Source: JAQTNP01 sp964616145 (lineage in GTDB: Bacteria; Patescibacteriota; Minisyncoccia; Minisyncoccales; PEYH01). From it: DNA of 58,616 nucleotides. The notes under the pieces are model-generated. The model had not been told where the DNA came from, searched no databases, and saw nothing but the letters and a program-made list of their open reading frames with translations. The stretch is from positions 1 to 58,616 of the forward strand of contig CAZTRD010000005.1 of assembly GCA_964616145.1 (NCBI GenBank). The letters run 5' to 3'. The translations under genes and the position numbers were made by a program. Below are positions 25,182 to 31,395 of this stretch, one piece after another; within the stretch, counting starts at the first letter, position 1, and each line of letters starts with the position of its first letter.

Positions 25182-25787
25182 GTGATTGATAACAAATTAA
25201 AATTTATATTCTTACATATTAATAAGACCGGAGGAATTAGTGTAGCATCTTCTTTACTAAATAGGGACGTTTCGGCAATACATAGAACAGCTAGGTGGTA
25301 TGCGGAAAACAAACCTAAAGAATTTAAGACGTATTTTAAATTTACTTTTGTAAGAAATCCTTGGGAGAAAGAAGTTTCGGATTGGTTCTTTCATCTTTCC
25401 AAAGGAAAGAAGTTAAGTTTTGAAGAATATATAAATATGTATTTTACGGAAGAAAATCAGTATTACATTCCCTCCAACCAACTCCCCCCAACCTCTGATA
25501 TAAATTGGTATTGGCATAGACATCAACTCGATTGGATAAGTTTGGGAGGCAGAACCCCGGCAGTTAATTTTATAGGTAGATTTGAAAATTTGCAGAAAGA
25601 TTTTTATAAAGTATGTAAATATTTACGCCTCCCTAAAAAACGTTTAGGACATTACCCCCGTACTGAATATACAGTTAGGAGGGATAAGAATCCCCGTGCT
25701 TATCGTTCTTTTTATAATTCTAGAACTAGAAAACTTGTAGCTGAATTTTACGCTAAAGATATAGCTTTATTTAAGTATAGTTTCTAA
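25182..25787 (+). CDS. Sulfotransferase
   Basis: 201 residues from GTG 25182. FLHINKTGGIS (residues 10-20) is the 5'-phosphosulfate-binding loop for PAPS and FTFVRNPWEKEVSDW carries the 3'-phosphate-binding Arg. This fits the carbohydrate sulfotransferase (Sulfotransfer_2-like) group, here moving sulfate to an unknown acceptor, probably a glycan given the context. Ends the locus just before a promoter and the RNA region. A second sulfotransferase-like gene is at 44446. Confidence 0.75.
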   Translation: MIDNKLKFIFLHINKTGGISVASSLLNRDVSAIHRTARWYAENKPKEFKTYFKFTFVRNPWEKEVSDWFFHLSKGKKLSFEEYINMYFTEENQYYIPSNQLPPTSDINWYWHRHQLDWISLGGRTPAVNFIGRFENLQKDFYKVCKYLRLPKKRLGHYPRTEYTVRRDKNPRAYRSFYNSRTRKLVAEFYAKDIALFKYSF

Positions 25788-25789
25788 CC

Positions 25790-25818
25790 TTAAAATATAT
25801 GTATTTTAAGGCATAATA
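25790..25818 (+). promoter_or_regulatory. Recurring phage promoter, copy 2
   Basis: TTAAA (25790-25794), 17-base spacer ending in GG, CATAATA (25812-25818). Drives the tmRNA region. The expected 5' end of the RNA carries a short hairpin (GTCTTTAAATTTGAAAGAC). Confidence 0.65.
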
Positions 25819-26051
25819 CTTTGTAGGTCTTTAAATTTGAAAGACTAAGGTGACATATCTAATTATCGCCGTTCGGGTGATTAGAGTGTGAGCGCTGACA
25901 GGACGGTCTCATCAGCATAGTTGATCTTACATGCTTATGGGGGGTGTATTTGTAGATCGGGTTAAGGCTTGTCCTGGAAACGACGTGCTTTCACCGAAGT
26001 ACGTTAGCTTCCTAACTACCGTGGCCACGGTAGGAAAAAGCCGGAATTTTC
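25819..26051 (+). ncRNA. Structured leader upstream of tmRNA
   Basis: About 230 bases without a credible gene. It contains nested complementary segments (CTAAT...ATTAG with ATCGCC/GGTGAT; CAGGAC/GTCCTG enclosing GATCT/AGATC; CTACCGTGGCCACGGTAG). It may be a separate structured RNA or an extended tmRNA leader removed by RNase P. It does not match RNase P RNA, SRP RNA or 6S as I know them. Confidence 0.4.
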
Positions 26052-26435
26052 GGGGGCGAACTGGAATCGATTGGGAGTGTATGTTAGTGTTTGCACGCAG
26101 AGGATTATCGTTGGCCTCTATAAACATCGATAAAAGACACAATTGCGGAGTCTTTTCCCTTAGCTGCGTAAGCAGTCGTCTCTTTTCCTGAAGTCTGATA
26201 GGGAATAGAGGCGTAAACATTGGACTAAGCTGAAGAAGGTATGCTACTACCGAACTTCAGTCGAAAATTTAAACAGAGCAGAATATTCCAAATTTTCAGT
26301 TATAGGAATATTTGTTTGAAAACTGGCGTTGTGTCCGGAAGTCTTACCGGGCCGAATAATTCAAAAAGACTAAGCGTGTAGAGAATACTTCCTAATAACC
26401 TCAAGACGGCGGTTCGAATCCGCCCGCCTCCACCA
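26052..26435 (+). ncRNA. ssrA: tmRNA (one-piece)
   Basis: 384 bases. The 5' end GGGGGCGAACTGGAATCGATTGGGA and the 3' end GGCGGTTCGAATCCGCCCGCCTCCACCA form a tRNA-like domain: acceptor GGGGGCG/CGCCTCC, T arm GGCGG-TTCGAAT-CCGCC, encoded CCA. The internal message ends GAG TCT TTT CCC TTA GCT GCG TAA, giving a degradation tag ending ESFPLAA. Inverted repeats after the tag fit pseudoknots. tmRNA rescues stalled ribosomes and marks products for proteolysis. Here it is phage-borne, behind its own promoter. The exact resume codon is not certain. Confidence 0.9.
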
Positions 26436-26757
26436 TTTGGCAACTACTTTAGTTACCTTCTCTACCAGTGGATTCACTGGTGTAGGTTTGCGTGCCGCCT
26501 CCGTTGGGTCTCCGTCAGGTCTCCTACCAACGGCTGGAAACGTAGACTGAAAAATTTATTAGGAGATTGGCTACCCTGGCGGACGAAGGGGGTGTTGATG
26601 GTCCTAGACCCTCAGTCTCAACGGCATGAGACAGATGCGAACAGCATCGGACCAAGTGGAACGTAGTCGGCCTGGCTGCACGTGGAATTCGTGTACGGGA
26701 GCGTAACTCATCTACTTGCAGAACACTAATTTTTCGAGTTTTAAACATATTTAGTTT
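26436..26757 (+). ncRNA. Unidentified structured RNA region
   Basis: About 320 bases between tmRNA and the tRNA-like element without a credible gene. Several strong hairpins: CCGTTGG/CCAACGG; GGTCC/GGACC enclosing GTCTCA/TGAGAC and GATGC/GCATC as a three-way junction; GCACG/CGTGT. The density of compensating stems suggests a real RNA. It could be part of a large phage ornate RNA such as those found near tRNA genes, but I cannot assign a class. Confidence 0.35.
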
Positions 26758-26870
26758 GCGGGGTGACCATGGAACTTTCCAATCGGGGAAAGGGCGGCAA
26801 ATTCCATGCAACAGATCTAATCCGATTTTGTTAGATTGTTGTTCGCCAGGTTCGACTCCTGACCCCCGCA
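26758..26870 (+). ncRNA. tRNA-like cloverleaf of unusual size
   Basis: 113 bases. GCGGGG at the 5' end pairs with CCCCGC at the 3' end; a normal T arm (CAGG-TTCGACT-CCTG) stands next to it. The D arm position is taken by CATGGAA/TTCCATG enclosing CTTTCC/GGAAAG, and the anticodon arm by a long hairpin (CAACAGATCTAA pairing with TTAGATTGTTG) whose loop has no T33-anticodon layout. No CCA is encoded. It resembles a tRNA mimic rather than a decoding tRNA. Confidence 0.45.
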
Positions 26871-26904
26871 ATTTAAAAAAAGAAGACGGTGGAGGGCTGT
26901 GGTT

Positions 26905-27147
26905 ATGGATAAGAGTGTCGAATGTACCGATCTTGGTTGGGTTCGCCCGACTACGAGGGGAGAACTGAAAGACAGGCTTGCACATGGCGAGACGTGCGAG
27001 GTTGTCACCAGCAACGCGGAAACCACCAGCATGATGCTGCGCGGATGGCTGCAATTCAACGGGTTCACTGTGCACCCGTCCGAGAATGAGGGCTGGAGCA
27101 TCTTTGAACCCAGTGTGGAACAGGCTGAACCAACTTTTTCTAAATAA
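26905..27147 (+). CDS. Small GC-rich hypothetical protein
   Basis: 80 residues from ATG 26905 (GGAGGG about 8 bases upstream). RPTTRGELKDRLAHGETCEVV and GWLQFNGFTVHPSENEGWSIF read as a compact alpha/beta protein with well-formed codons. GC content is much higher than elsewhere, and it lies between structured RNAs. Function unknown; probably acquired. Confidence 0.55.
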   Translation: MDKSVECTDLGWVRPTTRGELKDRLAHGETCEVVTSNAETTSMMLRGWLQFNGFTVHPSENEGWSIFEPSVEQAEPTFSK

Positions 27148-27361
27148 ATTTTTGGATACTGGGAAAAGACCCTTAGAGCCGTCTCCTTCTTTAGAAAGGA
27201 GCTAAGTAGAAAAATTACTAGCGGATGGGGTCAATCAGATGGCAAGGAAGAGTGTTCGGCCGTACGCGAAATGCAGCTCTTTCTGAGATAGCGTAGCCAG
27301 GAAACCGGAGCGTGAGACGCCTACCTGATAAACGGTATCCAAGTTTTTTCCGTCGATCTTT
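27148..27361 (+). ncRNA. Unidentified structured RNA before a terminator
   Basis: About 210 bases after the small GC-rich gene. GACCC/GGGTC encloses two hairpins (CTCCTT/AAGGAG and AGTA/TACT), and further stems follow. It is closed by a strong terminator. It may be the 3' part of the upstream transcript or an independent RNA; no class assigned. Confidence 0.35.
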
Positions 27362-27393
27362 GAAACTGAAGCAAGAATGCTTCAGTTTCTTTT
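27362..27393 (+). terminator. Strong intrinsic terminator
   Basis: GAAACTGAAGC/GCTTCAGTTTC perfect 11-bp stem with a 6-base loop and TTTT. Ends the tmRNA-to-27.4 kb unit. Confidence 0.9.
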
Positions 27394-27421
27394 ATGTATG
27401 TTTTAAAAAGGGAGAAAAAGA

Positions 27422-27808
27422 ATGCATTGGCCTATAATACTTTCCACCATATGTTTGTTAATTTTTATAGGAATAGTTTGGATGGGTTATATCAAATTGG
27501 ATGAAAATTGGTTTGGTTTGGGTATTTTAGGAGGAATTCTTACCATAGTCCTTGGTTTTGGCGCGTTATGTTTATTCCATTCAGTAGAAACAATTACTGA
27601 ACTAGTAATTCCTGATTCTATTTTAAGTAATGAAGATTATTTAGTTGTTGTATATGAAGGGAAAGTTTTTTTAAGTGATAAAGCAGAATACGTTAGGAGG
27701 AGTGAAAAAGAAGAGGTGGTTTTAGAAAAGATAATGAGAAAAAATACTTACGGAGGATTTGCAGTACCGTTAGTGTATAAGATAGTATTTAAAGAAGGGG
27801 ATCTGTAA
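27422..27808 (+). CDS. Two-helix membrane protein
   Basis: 128 residues: transmembrane helices at about 4-22 and 34-54, then a soluble, charged C-terminal domain of about 70 residues. GGGAGAAAAAGA precedes the ATG. No recognised family. Sits between the RNA block and the tRNAs. Confidence 0.6.
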   Translation: MHWPIILSTICLLIFIGIVWMGYIKLDENWFGLGILGGILTIVLGFGALCLFHSVETITELVIPDSILSNEDYLVVVYEGKVFLSDKAEYVRRSEKEEVVLEKIMRKNTYGGFAVPLVYKIVFKEGDL

Positions 27809-27823
27809 GCATAATTGATATAT

Positions 27824-27908
27824 CCCGGAATGCCCGAGTGGTTTAAGGGAGTGGTTTGCAAAACCATTGGTTAATCCTTCGAAGGTTCGAATCCTTCTTC
27901 CGGGTCCA
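27824..27908 (+). tRNA. tRNA-Cys (anticodon GCA) with enlarged variable region
   Basis: Acceptor CCCGGAA/TTCCGGG, discriminator T and encoded CCA, anticodon stem GTGGT/ACCAT with loop TTGCAAA (GCA), T arm GAAGG-TTCGAAT-CCTTC. T73 and GCA are the main cysteine identity elements. The variable region is about 13 bases (TGGTTAATCCTTC), longer than usual for Cys, and the D arm (CCCGAGTGGTTTAAGGG) looks like that of Ser/Leu tRNAs. C1-G72 is also uncommon. Confidence 0.8.
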
Positions 27909-27928
27909 GTTTATTTTAGGAGAATTGA

Positions 27929-28015
27929 ATGTCTAAGAAATCTAAGAAGCAGAAGGATGGAAGGATAAAAGTCACTGGATTTTGGGGGATAATAAAGAAA
28001 CATAGGATAAAGTAA
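27929..28015 (+). CDS. Tiny basic peptide between tRNAs
   Basis: 28 residues, MSKKSKKQKDG... ending IIKKHRIK, very Lys-rich. TTAGGAGAA lies 5-6 bases before the ATG, which is the main reason to believe it. Could bind RNA; could also be chance. Confidence 0.4.
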   Translation: MSKKSKKQKDGRIKVTGFWGIIKKHRIK

Positions 28016-28018
28016 CGC

Positions 28019-28094
28019 GGCCGGGTAGCTCAGTTGGTAGAGCGCCAGCTTGAAGAGTTGGGCGTCGGCGGTTCGAACCCGTCTCTGGCCACCA
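28019..28094 (+). tRNA. tRNA-Phe (anticodon GAA)
   Basis: 76 bases: acceptor GGCCGGG/TCTGGCC with two G-T pairs, D arm GCTC-AGTTGGTA-GAGC, anticodon stem CCAGC/GTTGG with loop TTGAAGA (GAA), T arm GGCGG-TTCGAAC-CCGTC, discriminator A, encoded CCA. Confidence 0.9.
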
Positions 28095-28107
28095 AACTAA
28101 AAGTATT

Positions 28108-28500
28108 ATGACAAATAAAGAAACATTAGAACAAAAGTTTGAAGATGAGTTATATGAACTTAGACGCACTTGCGATCACATTGTACCTGTTATTTATTTA
28201 GGTAACTATGGCGTAGATTTCTATGGTATGTGTTCTAATTGTGAAGAACAGTTATCCGTTCAGTTGAGATTAAATAAGGATATAATTACTGCTGTTAGCA
28301 TTTTACTAGCAAAAATAACTCCCCTGCATTTTCCATCTCAAGAATGCGTTATAACCATTCATAAAATGGATCATTTATTTTCAAATTATGAGTGCGAACT
28401 ATTTTTTAGAAATAAAAATTACAGGAGAGAGTGGTTGAAAGATGTAAAAGAAAAGATTCAAAATATTGAATGGAGTGATTTGTGCAAACATAAAACTTAA
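28108..28500 (+). CDS. Cys-containing hypothetical protein
   Basis: 130 residues with CDHIVPV...CSNCEEQL near the N-terminus, which recalls the two-Cys-pair layout of the 15-19 kb zinc-ribbon proteins but with an incomplete first pair. The rest is helical and charged. Begins 13 bases after tRNA-Phe. Confidence 0.55.
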   Translation: MTNKETLEQKFEDELYELRRTCDHIVPVIYLGNYGVDFYGMCSNCEEQLSVQLRLNKDIITAVSILLAKITPLHFPSQECVITIHKMDHLFSNYECELFFRNKNYRREWLKDVKEKIQNIEWSDLCKHKT

Positions 28501-28526
28501 AATATATAATATATTTTGGCATAATA
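28497..28526 (+). promoter_or_regulatory. Recurring phage promoter, copy 3
   Basis: TTAAA (28497-28501), 18-base spacer ending in GG, CATAATA (28520-28526). Overlaps the stop of the upstream gene and precedes the gene at 28577. Confidence 0.65.
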
Positions 28527-28576
28527 TAGTAGAAGTGTTTCGTTGAGCGTTTTCGTAAAACAAAAAGGAAAGAAGA

Positions 28577-29359
28577 ATGGGCAAAGACACATTGGCCGGA
28601 TTGCTAGCTGCGGAGAATGATATACGGAAGGAAAGTGCGGGCAGGATGAATGAAGGCTTGCATGTATATAAGGGGGATGCGGTTTCAGGATTGGAAACTG
28701 TATATTCTCCGTATAATGAGGGTGATAGAGACATCCCGGTACTGGATTCGAAGCGCCGGGTGACAACAGTCCCGGAGCGGGTAAGATATGATTTGGGGGC
28801 TTTTAGGAATTTGCTCCGTCTAGTGACTACTAGAGAGAAGAGCAACACGTCAGCGGCAGCTAACGTGACTTTACCAGACGGGACCGTGTTTGAAGCAGTT
28901 CCTGTGGGAGTGCTTATGGAACTGCCAAAGCAACTGCAGGTACTTAGAGAATATATGGCAGCTCTTCCAACTCTTGACAACACGAAGAGATGGAAGGAGA
29001 GTACAAATGAAGAATTTGTGTATGTGGCAGAAACGGAAAAGACAATACGGCGTGTAAAGCAAATCAAGCATAAGATAATTGTTCCGGCAACGGAGCAACA
29101 CCCGGCGCAAGTCGCCGAGTATAGTGATAGCATTCCAGTAGGGGAGATGGAGAGGATTGTGACTTCGGGAGCTATTACGTCGGTGAGAAAAGCTCAAATG
29201 CTTAGAGCTCTGGATGACATAATCGCAGAATTTCATCGGGCAAGAGGAAATGCAAATACATCAGTTCCGGATAGATCTTTGAAGCCTATGGTTGATTCTA
29301 TATTGAATAGTATTGTTGGGAAAGAATTAATGGATCGGAAAGATATCACCGAAAAGTAA
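28577..29359 (+). CDS. Conserved uncharacterised protein, 260 aa
   Basis: 260 residues, well expressed by appearance: own promoter and AAAGGAAAGAAG before the ATG. The middle (LPKQLQVLREYMAALPTLD) and later part (ATEQHPAQVAEYSDSIPVGE) resemble, from memory, a widespread uncharacterised bacterial family with the pattern ATEKHPAQ (I believe catalogued as a DUF). No catalytic motif. GC content is slightly raised. Function unknown. Confidence 0.65.
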   Translation: MGKDTLAGLLAAENDIRKESAGRMNEGLHVYKGDAVSGLETVYSPYNEGDRDIPVLDSKRRVTTVPERVRYDLGAFRNLLRLVTTREKSNTSAAANVTLPDGTVFEAVPVGVLMELPKQLQVLREYMAALPTLDNTKRWKESTNEEFVYVAETEKTIRRVKQIKHKIIVPATEQHPAQVAEYSDSIPVGEMERIVTSGAITSVRKAQMLRALDDIIAEFHRARGNANTSVPDRSLKPMVDSILNSIVGKELMDRKDITEK

Positions 29360-29369
29360 AGGAAGAAAG

Positions 29370-29519
29370 ATGGATCAAGAAGAAGTACGTAAGCCTCGGA
29401 AAGGTTTGAAAAAACTTAGGGCCTTTGCCGGTCCTCATACGAGAGCTTTGCCCGGATATAAATGCGAGAACTGCAAATGTTCTCGTTACAGCCCTTGTAC
29501 TTGTTCAAAGAAGGGCTAA
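29370..29519 (+). CDS. Small Cys-rich basic protein
   Basis: 49 residues, basic N-terminus (RKPRKGLKKLR) and a C-terminal CENCKCSRYSPCTCSKKG cluster that could bind one zinc. GGAAGAAAG precedes the ATG. Probably coexpressed with the gene above. Confidence 0.55.
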   Translation: MDQEEVRKPRKGLKKLRAFAGPHTRALPGYKCENCKCSRYSPCTCSKKG

Positions 29520-29962
29520 AATAATTTCGGGCTTCTCCACCATAGAGTGCATAAGTTTTATATTTATGTATTCTATGGGGAAGCTCGAAAATCCCAAACG
29601 GGAACATCGTTATTTTTCTTCGTTAATGTTTAAGCGTTGCTTAAACAAGATTCGTTAGTATTTTCGTGTTCCCCGTTCATCGTACAAAAGGTATATTCAT
29701 TCTAAAGTACACTAATCAGATGACGCAAATGTGTTGCGTCAATACACGCAGTCGGGGGTTCGAACCCCTCCTGCCTCACCAAAAGAATATAGGTATCTTG
29801 TATTCTTTTTAATGAGGTGGTAGCTCAGTGGTAGAGTTGCGTGCCCATTTTTAAAGCTGATTAAGTGGAAGGGAGTGGATAATACTAGTCAATCCTGACC
29901 TGAAAAATCAGGAGTCCAGCATTTGACTACGGATCAAGAGTAGCTGGAACTTTGATGATGCC
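29520..29962 (+). ncRNA. Structured RNA carrying a permuted tRNA
   Basis: No credible gene. From the left: a long hairpin (29529-29588, CCATAGA/TCTATGG extended by GGGCTTC/GAAGCTC), a second long stem (CGGGAACA/TGTTCCC enclosing GTTTAAGC/GCTTAAAC), an 8-bp hairpin (TGACGCAA/TTGCGTCA), then a tRNA 3' half (29745-29781, with CCA), a 32-base hairpin linker, a tRNA 5' half (29814-29843) and about 120 bases of further structure (TAGTCAA/TTGACTA, TCCTGA/TCAGGA, CCAGC/GCTGG as a pseudoknot). A terminator closes it. Confidence 0.55.
29745..29843 (+). tRNA. Permuted tRNA: 3' half precedes 5' half
   Basis: 3' half: anticodon-stem strand CACGC, variable AGTC, T arm GGGGG-TTCGAAC-CCCTC, acceptor strand CTGCCTC, A, CCA (29745-29781). 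5' half: acceptor GAGGTGG, TA, D arm GCTC-AGTGGTA-GAGT, T, anticodon-stem strand GCGTG (29814-29843). Acceptor strands pair 7 of 7 (two G-T) and anticodon strands pair 5 of 5 across the reversed order. The linker AAAAGAATA...TATTCTTTT would extend the acceptor stem as a hairpin. The anticodon loop is open, so identity is not determined. Confidence 0.6.
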
Positions 29963-30004
29963 GGAGAGTATGTAGTAGGTTAACTACATACTCTCCTTTT
30001 TTTT
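29963..30004 (+). terminator. Strong intrinsic terminator
   Basis: GGAGAGTATGTAGT/ACTACATACTCTCC perfect 14-bp stem followed by eight T. Ends the permuted-tRNA transcript. Confidence 0.95.
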
Positions 30005-30019
30005 AATTAAGGATTAAAA

Positions 30020-30208
30020 ATGAAAAAACATTTGTTGCTGGTTTTAGGTATTTGTTTGCTCGCCGCCCCCTGGGCAGTAGGTATTATAAATGATCCTGGA
30101 ATTTTTATAGAATATTTAAAAGCTATTTGGATCATCACCTGGACATGTGCCTGTTTTGCCGGAGGGCCTATATGTATATTTCTTTGGTATGTTGGGAGAA
30201 AGGAATGA
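30020..30208 (+). CDS. Small two-helix membrane protein
   Basis: 62 residues, two hydrophobic helices (about 5-21 and 35-57) joined by a short loop. AAGGATTAAAA before the ATG. Overlaps the ATP-grasp gene by four bases. Could be a holin by size and topology, but no lysis enzyme lies beside it. Confidence 0.6.
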   Translation: MKKHLLLVLGICLLAAPWAVGIINDPGIFIEYLKAIWIITWTCACFAGGPICIFLWYVGRKE

Positions 30209-31053
30209 ATGTTAAGTGGCTTATAGAGAAAGGTGTTTGGCATCCTAAAGAAGAAGAAGCTTTAATAGAAGCCTGCAAAAAATTAGGATTGGAATACAAA
30301 TTATATGAATACAAACCTTTTGATAAAAATTTAAAGTTAGTAAATCAGTTTGATGATAGAGATTGTGTTGTTGTTTCCGGATCTATAAATTTGACTAACG
30401 CTGTTATGTGTGAGACTGTTTGGGTTCCCGGAGTATATGCGGAATATCCTAATTATTTGTGTTCTGTATACTATTTAAAACTAGGGGATTTGCTTTTAAA
30501 CTCTGAATATGTCTTAGTGCCTTTCGGAGATTTAAACAGATTGAAAGGCATGTTATATAGGTGTTTTGGTAAGGACAATACAATTTTCATTCGCCCCGAT
30601 TCAGGGAAGAAGTCATTTAGAGGTAAGCTTGTTGGGTGCGAGCATTGGGGGAGTGAAATGGAAGAATGTAAAGTTTGGGGGATAGAAGATACTGAAATGG
30701 TTTTAATAAGTTCTCCAAAATATATAGATATGGAGTGGAGATTCTTTGTAGCCGATAAAGAAGTTTTTACAGGTTGTTTGTATTATGCAGCAGGCCTTTT
30801 AGAAGAAGATAAAGAATTAAATAAGAAAGCTGAAGAGTTAGCACAGAAAGTTGCTAAACTTTATCAACCTGATAGATGTTTCTCTATAGATATTTGTAGT
30901 AGGAGTGGTGAATTTAAAGTTTTAGAAGTTAATTCCGGGACATCCTCTGGAATGTATGATTGCGACATAGAGAAGATTGTTGAAAGATTTTCAGCAGTAG
31001 CAGAAGACGATTACGATAACGATAACTACTCTCACATTCTTAGAAAGGACTAA
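30205..31053 (+). CDS. ATP-grasp domain protein
   Basis: 282 residues from ATG 30205. FIRPDSGKKSFRGKLV, DMEWRFFVADKEVFTG and SIDICSRSGEFKVLEVNSGTSSG follow the Lys, Glu/Arg and Asp/Glu-Asn order of ATP-grasp ligases of the phage-associated R2K type. These form carboxylate-amine bonds via an acyl phosphate, often on peptides or small molecules. Substrate unknown. Acidic C-terminal tail. Confidence 0.7.
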   Translation: MNVKWLIEKGVWHPKEEEALIEACKKLGLEYKLYEYKPFDKNLKLVNQFDDRDCVVVSGSINLTNAVMCETVWVPGVYAEYPNYLCSVYYLKLGDLLLNSEYVLVPFGDLNRLKGMLYRCFGKDNTIFIRPDSGKKSFRGKLVGCEHWGSEMEECKVWGIEDTEMVLISSPKYIDMEWRFFVADKEVFTGCLYYAAGLLEEDKELNKKAEELAQKVAKLYQPDRCFSIDICSRSGEFKVLEVNSGTSSGMYDCDIEKIVERFSAVAEDDYDNDNYSHILRKD

Positions 31054-31055
31054 TT

Positions 31056-31385
31056 ATGGGGGTTGATATGCTTGGTGTAGGTGGAATAGGTTTGTGTTTG
31101 AATGATTATAAAGATAGATTTTTTCAAGCATTTACAGATCCAAAAGATTTTGAGGGGATGAATGATGAGTGGCCGGAAATTATATGTGAAAAAATAGCTA
31201 ACAGCTGCTATAGTCACGCCGGTGATGCTTATAATGGGAAATCATATGTATATATTTTAGTAAATGGGAAAACGTTAAAAGAAATAAATGAAAATGCTGA
31301 GGCATTTTGTAAATCTTTTAGGGACTATGGGATAGAGATTTATCCGGATGATTTACAACGTATTGCGGATATTTATATTTTTTAG
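31056..31385 (+). CDS. Hypothetical protein
   Basis: 109 residues, acidic, alpha/beta. Contains SCYSHAGDAYNG and KSYVYILVNGK. Between the ATP-grasp and IMPDH-like genes with 2- and 10-base gaps, so the same operon. No family recognised. Confidence 0.55.
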   Translation: MGVDMLGVGGIGLCLNDYKDRFFQAFTDPKDFEGMNDEWPEIICEKIANSCYSHAGDAYNGKSYVYILVNGKTLKEINENAEAFCKSFRDYGIEIYPDDLQRIADIYIF

Positions 31386-31395
31386 GAGAAAAAGA

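Noticed and set aside
25931..26220. Open frames on both strands across 25.9-26.2 kb
   Set aside because: They overlap the tmRNA and its leader, have no ribosome site and no protein-like composition.
26560..26680. Group I intron core suggested by AACGTAGTCGG (S-like element)
   Set aside because: No matching R element upstream at a suitable distance; the only GACTA downstream lies in a protein gene.
26524..27101. Minus-strand frames of 94-183 codons
   Set aside because: Low complexity and opposite to tmRNA-region structures; all convincing genes in the window are on the + strand.
25819..27361. RNase P RNA
   Set aside because: The conserved GAGGAAAGTCC-type and ACAGAA-type segments are not found.
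29416..29658. 77-codon frame and its opposite-strand partner
   Set aside because: Runs through long inverted repeats of the structured RNA; the Cys-rich gene at 29370 uses the better frame and ribosome site.
29520..29962. Classical group I intron in permuted order
   Set aside because: No P7 pair of the C(A)GACTA / TAGTCG type in the right order, and none of the splice points that give a 7-base anticodon loop with T33 also gives the usual U before the 5' site together with G before the 3' site.
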